Assembly: GCA_036924085.1 (NCBI GenBank)
Contig: JAVGWX010000005.1
Coordinates: 76,330,547 to 76,394,546, forward strand
DNA length: 64,000 nt
From: Ariolimax columbianus
Taxonomy: Eukaryota > Mollusca > Gastropoda > Stylommatophora > Arionidae
Reading direction: 5' to 3'
In this document: positions 46,791-59,200 of the stretch, piece by piece
How positions within the stretch are numbered: the first letter of the stretch is position 1
How the letters are laid out: the number at the start of each line of letters is the position of its first letter
Notes under the pieces: model-generated
Database searches by the model: none
What the model saw: only the letters and a program-made list of their open reading frames with translations
What the model was told of the DNA's origin: nothing
Program-made: the position numbers and the translations under genes

Positions 46791-47110
46791 TTATGTCTGT
46801 TGTTAAATAAAGCCGTCACTTGCATTGACTTTCTGCCGACTAGTATCGCTAAATATCTTGGGGAGCTGAAGTTGCCTTTCCTACGCCAATTCTGCTGTGA
46901 CTTTCAATGTAAAGCAATATTTTTACCGAATTGTTCTTACTGCATTTGCCACACGGTCTTCATCGTATCTTGTAATCACATCTTTTTCTGTTATGTGGGT
47001 GCAGTGTCTGTTATCAGGTCGTACGAGATGTCCGAATCATTGTATTTGTTGTCTAGCACAAAGTATCTTCTTTGTCAGCGATGGGTACTGAAAAAGGATG
47101 TTGTGACGTT
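46791..47110. other. No recognisable gene
   Basis: Start of a 166-codon plus frame (46761-47261) that runs from the array into repeat R. I see no domain in it and do not call it a gene. Confidence 0.4.
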
Positions 47111-47320
47111 GTTTCGTAGTTTACAGCGAGGCTGTGATATATGCTCCTTTCGGCCCGACCCTTTCGGGTACAGGTTCTGCCTTCCCACTGTAATCCATAT
47201 TCGTTTATCCGACTTCACTAGAGCAGACAGTTTCCAAGACCAGGTCTTGGAAGCGGAATAGTCTTGGTCAGCCCTGGTTCGCTAATCCCAATGCAAGCAG
47301 TCGCTGGCTGCAGGCAGCTC
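47110..47320 (-). repeat. Dispersed repeat R, copy 3
   Basis: Matches copy 2 in TCGTAGTTTACAGC, GATAT.TGC.CCTTTCGG (47114-47160) and, more loosely, GTCTTGG.CAGC..TGGTTCGCT (47262-47285). Confidence 0.5.
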
Positions 47321-47342
47321 ATTCACAAGGCTCCATCTTCTG

Positions 47343-47873
47343 CCCCACACAAAGTATATGACAAAGATAACATTTGGTGAAGATTGACAGTCTAGCCCCA
47401 CACAAAGTATATGACAGAGATAACATTTGGTGAAGTTTGACAGTCTGGCCCCACACAAAGTATATGACAGAGATAACATTTGGTGAAGTTTGACAGTCTG
47501 GCCCCACACAAAGTATATGACAGAGATAACATTTGGTGAAGATTGACAGTCTAGCCCCACACAAAGTATATGACAGAGATAACATTTGGTGAAGTTTGAC
47601 AGTCTGGCCCCACACAAAGTATATGACAGAGATAACATTTGGTGAAGTTTGACAGTCTGGCCCCACACAAAGTATATGACAGAGATAACATTTGGTGAAG
47701 ATTGACAGTCTGGCCCCACACATAGTATATGACAGAGATAACATTTGGTGAAGTTTGACAGTCTGGCCCCACACAAAGTATATGACAGAGATAACATTTG
47801 GTGAAGTTTGACAGTCTGGCCCCACACATAGTATATGACAGAGATAACATTTGGTGAAGATTGACAGTCTGGA
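47343..47873. repeat. 53-bp minisatellite, 10 units, 159-bp higher-order repeat
   Basis: Unit CCCCACACAAAGTATATGAC, AGAGATAACATTTGGTGAAG, TTTGACAGTCTGG. The base after GAAG reads A,T,T,A,T,T,A,T,T,A over the ten units. The A variant therefore recurs every third unit. The unit has no stop in any minus-strand frame, so three overlapping minus frames of 99-199 codons cross it; they are artefacts. Confidence 0.95.
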
Positions 47874-47879
47874 TGTGAC

Positions 47880-48480
47880 ACTCATACTTACACGCCCCGT
47901 TTTCTCATCCATTTAATAGGTCTGTTTGACATTCGTTTTGTTAGGACTAAACTTATTTTCTTTTGAGAATGTTGTTGAGTTCTACATTGTTCGAGAAGAG
48001 TAAAAATCATTGCTAATTCTTTAAATCAGCAGCAGACATACACAGAAAGAAACAAACATGGAAATAAATAATGCTTTTAACAAAGTTGCTCATTTCTCAG
48101 TAAAAACCAATCGTCCGCATGAACAACAAAAGGAGACAAAACAAAGGCCATCAGAATAACAAACACTCAATAAACGTCAGAATGAATTTATTTGAATTGT
48201 TTGCAAGATAACCAAAATATTAACAACTCTAACAAGCACATCCAAATGGCATTAACATTTCAAAAGCAGTCATTATTTTAATTTTTTTTAAATTTTTGAT
48301 GTCTCGCTTCTGTATGGCGTGAGAGCCCCCCTAGATGTTGTTCAATGATGCAGACGAGCACATTGATTCTTTTGTTTGGTGAAAAAAGGATTAAGTTGTT
48401 AAAGCAGGATTAATGAGAAATGGTTTTGTGCTTGTGTTGTTTTGTGATTACTGCTTTTGTTAGAAACATACATGTGGGAG
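47880..48480. other. No recognisable gene
   Basis: AT-rich unique sequence. Confidence 0.4.
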
Positions 48481-48970
48481 GGGGGAGTTTGTGAAGGAAG
48501 AGAATTGTTACTAGACTGAGGGAGTGAGGAGGACAGTGAGAGGAAGACAATGAGAGGAAGAGTGAAAATCAGATATAGCAGGAGGGAAGGAGAGATGCAG
48601 GTGGGAGAGTGAGAAAGAGGGACGGAGAGAAATGGAGAGAGATGTAAAAGAACAGGGGAGTGACAGATGAGAGACAGAGAGAGAGAACGATGTATGAAAG
48701 ATCAAATTGGGAGATAGAAAGAGAAATGTATAAGGTAGGAGGGAGACAGAAGAGAGTAAGGACGAAGCGTGAGAAATTGAGGGAGTGGGCGGGAGAAAGA
48801 TATAGGGTGAAATGGAGTCTTGTAGGAAAGGAGAAAGTAAGCTGATAGATGAATACAATTATGAGGAATATTTAATACAAAGACAGAAAGAAAACGGGAG
48901 GGAGAAAATACAGAAACTGAGTGAGTAAGGGAGAAACATGTACTGAGGGAAGGAGAAAGATAATGGTATC
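48480..48970. repeat. Purine-rich GA tract
   Basis: About 490 bp of strongly purine-biased plus strand (GAGA, GGGAG and GAAAGA words) without a fixed unit. It leads into the CAGA/GTGA array. Confidence 0.75.
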
Positions 48971-49019
48971 CCTCACACAAAAGACCAGATCTATTTTATG
49001 AATACACAAGGAAAATGAG

Positions 49020-51512
49020 AATTGACAAGACAGAGTGAGACAGACACAATGTGAGACTGACACGGAGTAACACAGGCACAGAGAGTGAGAAAGAGAGTGA
49101 GCGAGACACAGAGAGTGACACAGACACAGAGAGGGAGATTGAGAGTGAGACATACACAGAGAGTGAGATAGAGAGTGAGACAGGCACAGAGTGAGGCAGA
49201 CACATGGTGAGACTGACACAGAGTGTGATATAGAGAGTGAGACAGGCACAGAGTGAGGCAGACACAGAGTGAGGCAGACACAGAGAGAGGCAGATGCAGA
49301 GTGAGGCAGGCACAGATTGAGGCAGACACAGAGTGAAGCAGACACAGAGTGAGACAGGCACAGAGTGAGGCAGACACATGGTGAGACTGACACAGAGTGT
49401 GATATAGAGAGTGAGACAGGCACAGAGTGAGGCAGACACAGAGAGAGGCAGATGCAGAGTGAGGCAGGCACAGATTGAGGCAGACACAGAGTGAGGCAGA
49501 CACAGAGAGAGGCAGATGCAGAGTGAGGCAGGCACAGATTGAGGCAGACACAGAGTGAGGCAGACACAGAGTGAGACAGGCACAGAATGAGGCAGACACA
49601 GAGTGAGGCAGACACAGAGTGAGACAGGCACATAGTGAGACAGACACAGAGTGAGACAGACACAGAGTGAGGCAGACACAGAGTGAGGCAGACACAGAGT
49701 GAGACAGGCACAGAGTGAGACAGACACAGAGTGAGGCAGACACAGAGTGAGGCAGACACAGAGTGAGGCAGACACAGAGTGAGACAGACACAGAGTGAGG
49801 CAGACACAGAGTGAGGCAGACACAGAGTGAGACAGGCACAGAGTGAGACAGACACAGAGTGAGGCAGACACAGAGTGAGACAGACACAGAGTGAGGCAGA
49901 CACAAAGTGAGGCAGACACAGAAAGTGAGCAGACACAGAGTGAGGCAGACACAGAGTGAGGCTGGCACAGAGTGAGGCAGACACAGAGTGAGACAGACAC
50001 AGAGTGAGGTAGACACAGAGTGTGACAGGCACAGAGAGTGAGATAGAGAGTGAGACAGAATCAGGGAGTGAGACAGACACAGACAGTGAGACAGAGTTAG
50101 ATAAACACAGAGAGTGGGACAGATACAGAGAGTGAGACAGAGAGTGATAGACACAGAGAGTGAGTTAGACACAGAAAGTGGGACAGACAGAGAGTGAGAC
50201 AGACACAGAGAGTGGGACAGACATGGAGAGTGAGAATGGGAGTGAGACAGGCACAGAGATGGAGATAGAGAGTGAGACAGACACAGAGAGTGAGACATAA
50301 ACATGGAGTGAAATAGAGAGTGAGGCAGACACAGAGTCAGGCAGACACAGAATGAGACAGACACAGAGTGAGGCTGACACAGATAGTGGGACAGACACAG
50401 AGAGTGAGACAGACACAGAGAGTGGTTCAGACACAGAGAGTGAGACAGACACAGAGATTGGGACAGACACAGAGAGTGAGACAGAGAGTGAGACAGATAC
50501 AGAGAGTGAGATAGACACAGAGAGTGAGATAGACACAGAGAGTGATGACATACTCAGAGAGTGAGATAGAGAGTGAGACATACTCAGAGAGTGAGATAGA
50601 GAGTGAGACAGACACAGAGAGTGAGACAGGCACATAGTGAGACTGACACAGAGAGTGTGACATAGAGTGAGATAGACACATACAGTGGGACAGACACAGA
50701 GAGTGAGACAGAGAGTGAGACAGATACAGAGAGTGAGATAGACGCAGAGAGTGAGATAGACACAGAGAGTGATGACATACTCAGAGAGTGAGATAGAGAG
50801 TGAGACATACTCAGAGAGTGAGATAGAGAGTGAGACAGACACAGAGAGTGAGATAGAGAGTGAGACAGACACAGAGAGTGAGACAGACACAGAGTGAGGC
50901 TGATATAGAGTGAGACAGACACAGAGTGTGACAGGCACAGAGAGGGAGATAGAGAGTGAGGCAGAAACAGGGAGTGAGAGATACAGAGAGTGAGACAGAG
51001 TTCGACAGACACAGAGATTGGGACACACAGAAGGTGAGACAGAGAGTGAGACAGACACAGAGAGTGAGACAGAGTTCGACAGACACAGAGATTGGGACAC
51101 ACAGAAGGTGAGACAGAGAGTGAGACAGACACAGAGAGTGAGACAGAGAGTGAGACAGAGAGTGAGACAGACACAGCGAGTGGTTCAGACACAGAGGGTG
51201 AGACAGACACAGAGATTGGGACAGATACAGATAGTGTGGCAGAGAGTGAGATAGACACATACAGTGGGACAGACACAGAGAGTGAGACAGAGAGTGAGAC
51301 AGATACAGAGAGTGAGATAGACACAGAGAGTGAGACAGACACAGAGAGTGATGACATACTCAGAGAGTGAGATAGAGAGTGAGATATACTCAGAGAGTGA
51401 GATAGAGAGTGAGACAGACACAGAGAGTGAGATAGACACAGAGAGTGAGATAGACACAGAGAGTGAGATAGACACAGAGAGTGAGATAGACACAGAGAGT
51501 GAGACAGACACG
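49020..51512. repeat. 2.5-kb CAGACACAGAGTGAG variable array
   Basis: 16- and 18-bp units (GAGGCAGACACAGAGT and GACAGACACAGAGAGTGA) in mixed order. The 16-bp form dominates 49170-50020 and the 18-bp form 50090-51510. Larger blocks are duplicated, e.g. the 50465-50630 block resembles 50700-50850 and 51285-51425. Minus frames up to 457 codons (SVSLCVCLTL-type) are artefacts. Confidence 0.93.
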
Positions 51513-51524
51513 TCTAGTTGGGTT

Positions 51525-52665
51525 AGATCTAGTGTGGGGGCACGCCTGGTTGGGCGGCTCGATTTTAGTGTGGGGACACGCATTGTTGGCATAGATTTAG
51601 TGTGAGGGCACGCCTGGTTGCCATAGATTTAGTGTGAGGGCATGCCTGGTTGGCATAGATTTAGTGTGGGGGCAAGCATGATTGGCATAGATTTAGTGTG
51701 ACGGCACGCATGGTTGGCATAGCTTTAGTGTGAGGGCACGCCTAGTTGACATAGATTTAGTGTGGGGGTACGCATGGTTGGCATAGATTTAGTGTGGAGG
51801 CACGCATGGTTGGCATAGATTTAGTGTGAGGGCACGCCTGGTTGACATATAAATTAGTGTGTGGGCCACGCATGGTTGGCATAGATTTAGTGTGGGGGCA
51901 CCCATGGTTGGCATAGATTTAGTGTGGAGGTTTCTGTCGCCGACGTAGATTATTGAATAGTACGCCTGATTGACTTAGATTATGGAGAGGATCTGCATGG
52001 TTGGCATAAATCGTTGTGGGTGTGTGTCTGGTTCATGTAGATTATTGTGGGAACATGCCTGGTGCCTGGTTGACGTAGATTATTGTAGGGGCATGCCTGG
52101 TTGACGTAAATTATTGTGAGGACATGCTTGGTTGACGTAGATTATTGTCGGACATGCCTGTTTGACGTAGATTATTATGGGGGCATGCCTGGTTGACGTA
52201 GATTATTGTTGGGACATGCCTGGTTGACGTAGATTATTGTGGGGACATGCCTGGTTGACGCAGATTATTGTGGCGGCATGCCTGGTTGACGCAGATTATT
52301 GTGGGGGCATGCCTGGTTGACGTAGATTATTGTTGGGACATGCCTGGTTGACGCAGATTATTGAGTGGGTGTGCTTGGTTGGCATAAATCGTTGTGTGTG
52401 TGTCTGGTTGAAGTAGAACATTGTGTTGGCAAGCCTGTTTGAGGTAGAGTATTTTGTGGAGGCTTGCTATTGAAGTAGATTATTGAATGATGCGTACTGG
52501 TTGAAATAGATTCTTGAAAGGGAACGATTGGTCTAAATATATTATTAAAGGGACAATCATGACTGATTATTGTAGATGAAAACGTGGTTGAAGTAGAATA
52601 TTGTAGGTGAACGCCTAGTTCAAGTTGATTATTGTAGGAGCACGACGTGCTGACGTAGATTCTTT
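51525..52665 (+). repeat. ~31-bp minisatellite, forward arm
   Basis: Units such as GGCATGCCTGGTTGACGTAG, ATTATTGTGGG, with an older variant at the left (GCACGCATGGTTGGCATAGA, TTTAGTGTGGGG). It is interrupted by 52666-53225, resumes at 53226-53330, then reverses orientation. Confidence 0.9.
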
Positions 52666-52919
52666 TTGTTGTTTTGGGGATACTTGGAATCCTGGTATTC
52701 AAACAGGCATGGGAATGTATGTTGCCAGGTAGCCGTATGCTTCGGCTATATATAGTAGGTATTTTACATCTTCCTGCGGCTTACGATGGGGAAGATGCAA
52801 ATAATTTGTGTAGGTTTTTAATTATAATTTTTGTCCGGGCAGCGGCTGTTTTTTTTTTCGCCTACTCTTTTCGATTTCTAACTGCCAACGTATTTTTAAC
52901 TCGTTCGACACTGAACACA

Positions 52920-53120
52920 GAAGTTCGATCTCACTACCCAGAGATCAAGGGTCCGATCGCAATTCCCATAGATCAAGCGTCCGATCGCAATTCCCATAGA
53001 CCAAGGGTCCAATCGTAGTACTCTAAGATCAGGGATCCGATCTCACTTCCCAGAGATCAGGGGTCCGATCTCACTACCCAGAGATCAGGTGTCCGATCTC
53101 ACTACCCAGAGATCAGAGAA
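52920..53120. repeat. 28-bp array, about 7 units
   Basis: Units such as CCGATCTCACTACCCAGAGA, TCAGGTGT, with a CGCAATTCCCATAGATCAAG variant at the left. It lies inside the insert that breaks the 31-bp minisatellite. Confidence 0.85.
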
Positions 53121-53139
53121 TTTTTAACCAGAAAATCCA

Positions 53140-53226
53140 CGAGAAATAATCATGGTTTCCACCATGATTCGAACCCGCGACCTCCAGCACTAGGGGCGGA
53201 CACCTTACCTCAAGACCACTGAACCT
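53140..53226 (-). mobile_element. tRNA-derived SINE head or tRNA-like sequence
   Basis: The minus strand reads GGTTCAGTGGTCTTGAGGTA (A-box type) and then GCGGGTTCGAATCATGG (B-box) with near-tRNA spacing. The acceptor ends do not pair over seven bases, so a functional tRNA gene is unlikely. Confidence 0.55.
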
Positions 53227-53330
53227 GGCTCAAGTTGATTATTGCAGAAGAACGACGTGTTGAAGTAGATTATTGTAGTTTCATGATCGGTGCATGCAGA
53301 TTATTATAGGTGCACGACTGGTTCAAGTAG

Positions 53331-54050
53331 TACAATAATTTACTTAATCCAGTCGTGCCCAAACAATAACCTACCTAAACCAGTCGTGCCTCTACAATAA
53401 TCTACTTAAACCAGTCGTGCTCCTACAATAATCTACTTAAACCAGTCGGGCTCCTACAATAATCTACTTAAACCAGTCGCACCCCTACAATAATCTACTT
53501 AAACCAGTCGTGCCCCTACAATAATATACTTAAACCAGTCGTGCCCCTAAAATAATCTACTTAAACTAGTCGTGCCCCTAAAATAATCTACTTAAACCAG
53601 TCGGGCTCCTACAATAATCTACTTAAACCAGTCGTGCCTCTACAATAATCTACTTAAACCAGTCGTGCTCCTACAATAATCTACTTAAACCAGTCGCACC
53701 CCTACAATAATCTACTTAAACCAGTCGTGCCCCTACAATAATATACTTAAACCAGTCGTGCCCCTAAAATAATCTACTTAAACTAGTCGTGCCCCTAAAA
53801 TAATCTACTTAAACCAGTCGGGCTCCTACAATAATCTACTTAAACCAGTCGCGCCCCTACAATAATCTACTTAAACCATTCGTGCCCCTACAATAATATA
53901 CTTAAACAAGTCATGCCCCTAAAATAATCTACTTAAACCAGTCGTGCCCCTAAAATAATATACTTAAACAAGTCGTGCCCCTAAAATAATCTACTTAAAC
54001 CAGTCGTGCCCTTACAATAATCTACTTACTTAAACTAGCCGTGCTCTTAC
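53331..54050 (-). repeat. 31-bp minisatellite, reversed arm, about 23 units
   Basis: Units CTACAATAATCTACTTAAAC, CAGTCGTGCCC are the reverse complement of the forward-arm units (GGGCACGACTGGTTTAAGTA...). A marked variant (CAGTCGCACCCC) at 53478 recurs at 53695, exactly 217 bp or seven units away, so blocks of seven units were copied. Confidence 0.93.
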
Positions 54051-54239
54051 ATCTGTCCTTTGGCCAGACTACACCCACCGCGACATCTGTCCCTTGGCCA
54101 GAGAACACTAGTGAAGCCTGTTTCAAGGGCTACTACATGGAGGCATAACAGGATCTTCATCAGCTATGGTTTGTCAACTCTGCTGCAAGCAGCCAGCTAT
54201 AGGTTGTTTGCTGCTGTAAGATCATGCACTTCTGCATCT

Positions 54240-54267
54240 AAGCCCCGAAACATACTGTTGAGGATGG
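54240..54267. repeat. Edge unit of the 46-bp array
   Basis: GAAACATACTGTTGAGGATGG here matches the array unit at 57461-58215. LINE copy C separates it from the rest. Confidence 0.7.
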
Positions 54268-57200
54268 AAATCTTCTTCTTCTTCGTACGCAGTCAGACAG
54301 TAACCATTATTTTTTAGAAAAAAGCAGCCGTCATCCTGAGGCTGTAGACACTGCCATAGAGCTTGTCTAATGTTGCCACAGGAGATGGCCACATCTGCTC
54401 TCTCTGATCCTCGTATGTCGGGCAGTTTTGCAGCAAATGCTCAGCGGTCATTTTCCCGGTACCACACGGGCGTTTGTCGGTGCCACCTATCTTCAATTTG
54501 TTGAATTGGTGGTACCTCAGTCTATTGTGGCCTGTGCGAAGTCTGAAGACCATGACCTGCTCTTTTCTGTTCAACTGGTAATATGCATCGTTTTTGGTGT
54601 AGCCAGTATGTTCGGTTTCCCATTTGCTCTAATAAGCCGTTTTGACTCTTCGTATGTCATACTAGTATCGGATTGTGGTAGTTTTGCGCCTTCTTTTGCC
54701 AGTCTGTCTGCCTCCTCGTTGCCTTGGATGTTGCAGTGAGATGGGACCCACTACACCACTACTCTTTTTGTGCAGCCTGCTGGCATAGCTGACAGAGTAC
54801 TGCTCTTAAATCATTAAGTTCAGTATTTTTCTGGCTTTTCAGTGCTGTGACTACGGCCAGAGCATGTGTAAGCTCGACTATATGGCTTTCATTCCTTTTA
54901 CCTGTCACCATTTCTTCCACTGCCGCCCTCAGTGCCTCTGCCTCCGCTCTGAAATTACTTGTGTATTTTCCAGTAGCGAATGACAGTGTTATTTTTCTGC
55001 CATTTGGTAGGCTCAGGAATGCTCCTGCCCCTCCGTACTGTGTTGTATTTGTTACGGAACCGTCGGTGTATGCATGGGTCAACTCCATGCTTGGGTAGTT
55101 TTCCATAATGTAACTCAGGGTAGTATCTCTTCTTTCCTTTTCAGACTGGCAGTTTTTGTTTCTAATACCTGGTATATTTTCTACCACCTCTGGAAATATA
55201 TGCTGCCTCCAGGTAGGTTTTCGTACAGAAGGGATGCGCTTTGGTGTTGTTAGTGCGTTCATTGGGTTTTCTTGCATCTTTGCTTTGGCTATTTCTGCAA
55301 AGTTTCTTCGCTTCAGTTTCCCACTTCCGAAATTGTTTGGTCTCTGGTGCATTGGGTGGTCAGTCAGTCTTCTGAGTTTCTCTGATTGCAGCTGGGCTCG
55401 GCAGTCTCTTCTGTCGGCCATGGATTGCAGTTTTGTAATCTTTTCAAGTTCTACAATTGGCGTTGACTTCATGCCTTCTGTTATAACTCTCATGACTTGG
55501 TTTTGGAGTTTGCTAACTTTATCGAAGTTCGCCTTTGCTGCTGTTGTCCATGCCTGCCGCAATGCCATACTCGAGAACTGGTCTCACTCTTCCAGTGTAC
55601 AGTTTCTTTAGTATACTTTCGTCTACTCCCCAGCTTGTGCCAGCAAGTTTCCTCATGATTGCCATTCTTTCTCTGGCTCTCATTCGGTTTCTCTCGATCT
55701 GACTTTTCCATGTCATGCGCCGATCAAATGTGACTCCCAGATAGTTTGGGTTGTCGTTTGGCTGTAGGTATTTGCCGTTTAGACTTAATTTGGTATTTTG
55801 GGGTTTGATTGATAGCGAGAATATTGTACATGTGGTCTTTTCCTCGTTTATTTTGACCAGCCATGAGTTCGCCCACTCTTCCAGCGATGTTAGGGCCGTC
55901 TGCATCCGATTTCTTGCTATGGTGAGATTCTTTTCAGAGGTCCACATAGCCAGATCGTCTGCAAACATTGAACTATGGACTCTTCTTTGTATATTCTCTG
56001 TAATGGCATTTACATACACCAGGAAGAGTGTGGTTGACAGTACTCTCCCTTGGGGTACTCCCTGCTCAAGTGTCACCTTTTTGCTCATCTGTCCTTGTAT
56101 TTGGACTCTGGCCGTTCTGTTTTTGAGGTAGTGGTTTATCCACTTGTACATTTTCCCACAAACTTCACTTCTTCTTAGCTTGACTCTAAGTCCATCTTTC
56201 CAAACTTTGTCAAATGCCTTTTCCAGGTCCACCAAAACCGCTACTGTATGCTTTTGCTCCTGGTAGGCATCTTCTATTTCCTGGGCTATGAGAATGCCCC
56301 ATCAGCATTTCGTTTGTTATCCCGTCTTTTCCGGGAGATTTCCTTTTCTTTAATGTGCTCATGGCCTCTTCCATTTCGGTCATTGTTAGTTTTGCCATCA
56401 TATGCTCTTCTGGTGCCATATTCATGTTGTCGTGCCCCTTTTGCTCTTCATTAATGTTCGTATGCCTATCTGCAGGGACATCTATGTGGTTCGCTTTGGC
56501 ATAGTGTTCGACAAAAGCGTTTGCGGCTTTTTTTCCAGTGAGCAAGTTTTCACCCTGCTTGATGGTAATTTGTTTGTTTAACGGGGTTTCGTAATTCATG
56601 GCTCTGACTAACTTCTAGAGTTTGTTCCCTTCTTTGTCTAAGTTGAGACTTTCTGTTTTGTTTTTCCAGCTTTCTCTTGCTGTTTGGTTTAGTGTGTATT
56701 TGTATTTCGCCGTGGCGGCTTTGAGGGCGATATTTTCCTCTATTGATTGTTCTCGCTCCGTCATGTTCCTAGCATTTGTGACTGCGTCTTCCACTTTCTG
56801 CAACTCATCATTCCAGTAGGGCTTATAGTTTTTCCTAGCTCCTCTTGGGATGGTTTCAGTAGCAGCTTGCATTATTGCTTTGCTTAGGCTTTCCACCATG
56901 GGCTTAATTTTGTTGTTGATGGTTTCACACAGCCCATCTGTCAGGATTGCAAATCTGTCCCAGTCGGCTCGTTTGTAATTCCAACGTGGGAGCGGTTTTG
57001 TTTCCTGTGGACCTACTTCCATATCGATTTTTAGCCTAATTGGCCTGTGGTCGCTACTTGCCAATTGGTTTAGCACCTGGCGGTCTATTTTATGGTGAAT
57101 GTCCATTGTGGAGAAGGTCAAATCTGGAGTCGAGGTGGTATTCCAGGTTCTAGAATAGAAGCTAGGGCTATCCTCCGGCCTATTGATTAGATGGAGATTT

Positions 57201-57460
57201 GTGTCTATCTCCCAATCTTCCACTTCGTCACCTCTGCTGTCTGTGTCCGAGTATCCCCATCTCTCCGAGTAGCTGTTGAAGTCTCCAGCTACTGTGCAGT
57301 TGGAGTCTTTGACTTCCATACTTGAGAGCGATATGTCTTTATTTGGTGGTCTGTACAGTTTGAAGATGCGGATCTTCGTCTCTTGAGCCATTATGTCAAC
57401 TCCTACAATTTCTGCTTGTCCGGTATGATTGGCAGCTACCGCGCTACTCGGTACGCAGTT
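54268..57460 (-). mobile_element. LINE copy C, 5'-truncated, with internal deletion
   Basis: Copy of the LINE A family from mid-endonuclease to the (GAA)n tail. Endonuclease piece 56615-57391 (MAQETKIRIFKLY, TPDLTFST, SDHRPIRL); connecting piece 56210-56599 (SPGKDGITNEMLMG); RT piece 55519-56235 (DLEKAFDKVWKDG, SMFADDLAMW); RNase H piece 54759-55568 (HAYTDGSVTN, FRAEAEALRAAVEE). About 290 bp of RT between EMLMG and AQEIEDAYQ are deleted. Other frameshifts and a stop at 56617 separate the pieces. AGGATGG at 54261-54267 and 57461-57467 is the target duplication, and both flanks are 46-bp array sequence. Confidence 0.88.
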
Positions 57461-58217
57461 AGGATGGGAGTCTAATCAGGACTAATCCAGGCATTGTGAA
57501 ATATACTCATTAGGTCGGAGCCAAGATTAATCAGGGTCGTGTGAAATATACCGATTAAGATGGGAGCAAGCCTAATTAAGCTCATGTGAAACATACTGAT
57601 CAAGGTGGGAGCCAAGACTAATCTGGACCATGTGAAACATACTGATCAAGGTGGAAGCCAAGACTAATTAGGACCATGTGAAACATACTGTTCAAGGTGG
57701 GAGCTAAGACTAATTAGGACCATGTGAAACATACTGATCAAAATGACAGCCAAGACTAACCAGGACCATGTGAAACATACTGATCAAGGTGGGATCCAAG
57801 ACTAATTAGGACCATGTGAAACATACTGATCGAGGTGGGAGCCAAGACTAATTAGGACCATGTGAAACATACGGATCAAGGTGGGAGCCAAGACTAATCT
57901 GAAATATATGACACATACTGATCAAGGTGGAAGCCAAGGCTAATTAGGACCATGTGAAACATACTGTTCAAGGTGGGAGGCAAGACTAATCAGGACCATG
58001 TGACACATACTGATCAAGGTGGGAGCCAAGACTAATTAGGACCATGTGAAACATACTGATCAATGTGGGAGCCAGGACTAATTAGGACCATGTGAAACAT
58101 ACTGATCAAGGTGGGAGCCAAGACTAATCTTGACCATGTGAAACATACTGATCAAAATGAGAGCCAAGACTAATCAGGACCATGTGAAACGTACTGATCA
58201 AGGTGGGATCCAAGACT
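57461..58217. repeat. 46-bp minisatellite, about 16 units
   Basis: Unit AGACTAATCAGGACCATGTG, AAACATACTGATCAAGGTGG, GAGCCA with variants (AATTAGG, ATCTGG, AAAATGACAG). Its right border is the broken 3' end of LINE E; its left part is split off by LINE C. Confidence 0.92.
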
Positions 58218-59200
58218 AAGTTATGCCCAGTTCTCAGTCTGAAGATGACGACGTGCTCTTCTCTAGTTCAGTTAAAGTAGCTGTCTTCTTTTCGGAAGTT
58301 GATAAGCACATTTTACCATGAAGTTGGCTTTAATTATGGTATTGGCCTCATTATATGTGATACTCAGGTCTGTTTGTGGGGATGCTCCTCCACCCTTTGC
58401 TAGTTTGTCTGCAGCTTTATTGCCTTCAATATTGCAGTGGGATGGGATCCACTGTATGACCAACCTTGGGTGTTCTGCTGAGAACTGTGTCAGGGAGAAT
58501 ATACATTGTTCAAGATCTTTATCATTGTGTTGTTTTAGCGCTGCTAATACTGACGAGCGACATTATTCAGGAATACTATGTTTTATTGGTGGATATCTTT
58601 ATTTTGGATTACAAGCTCAGATGCGGCCTTCAGTACCTCTGCTTCTGCGCGGAAGTTATTGGAGTGTGTTCCCGTTCTTAATACTCGTGTTTTTCTTCTC
58701 CATTCCTTAGTCTGTGAAAGACCCCTCCACCTCCATTGGATGTGGCTTTGTTAGATGAGTCATCTGTATATACTTCTATCCATGTTTCTGGTGGGTTTCC
58801 TCTCCTAAGATATTCTTCTGTGATAAATTTCCTTTCTAAATCTGTTTGTTCCCTTTTTGCCTATTCTTTCTATGGTTTCTACAATCTCAGGGGACTTGGC
58901 TTTTTTTCCATGGTGGAATTTGGGATGTTTGTTTTAGATCTCAAACCACTGCCTGGATTATGATTTGGTCTGCTCTTGCAAATTCTTTTGTTTTTGATAT
59001 GAAGTGGTTTCTCTGTAATCTCCCTCTTCCCATGTGATTTGTCCTGTCATATATTGGGGGATCAGGCATTCGTTTGAACTTTTACCCCTGCTGGAGTTTT
59101 TTTTGGTCTCTGTGATTCTTTATACTTTCGATTCCTGTGATGTTCTCCATTGCATGTATTGGTGTTTTTCTCATAGCTCAAGTGATGACACGTATACCTT
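58218..59200 (-). pseudogene. LINE E, 3' part (RNase H region)
   Basis: A diverged cousin of LINE A. The minus strand shows MVIQWIPSHCNIEGNKAADK (58400-58463) and the linker region up to 59200, including AMRKTPIHAMENITGIESI-like sequence. It ends at 58218 in a reading like HVVIFRLRTGHN, so the last ~80 residues and the 3' tail are missing. It joins directly to the sequence at 62024 once the inserted LINE D is set aside. Confidence 0.78.

Noticed and set aside
46761..47261. 166-codon plus frame as a gene
   Set aside because: It begins in the 36-bp array and ends in dispersed repeat R, and no domain is visible.
47282..47912. Three overlapping minus-strand frames (99-199 codons)
   Set aside because: The 53-bp unit lacks stops in all three minus frames; the frames are cyclic permutations of the same repeat.
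48872..51605. Minus-strand frames up to 457 codons rich in Ser, Leu, Val and Cys
   Set aside because: Low-complexity translation of the CAGA/GTGA array. Several overlapping frames are open at once, as expected for such sequence.
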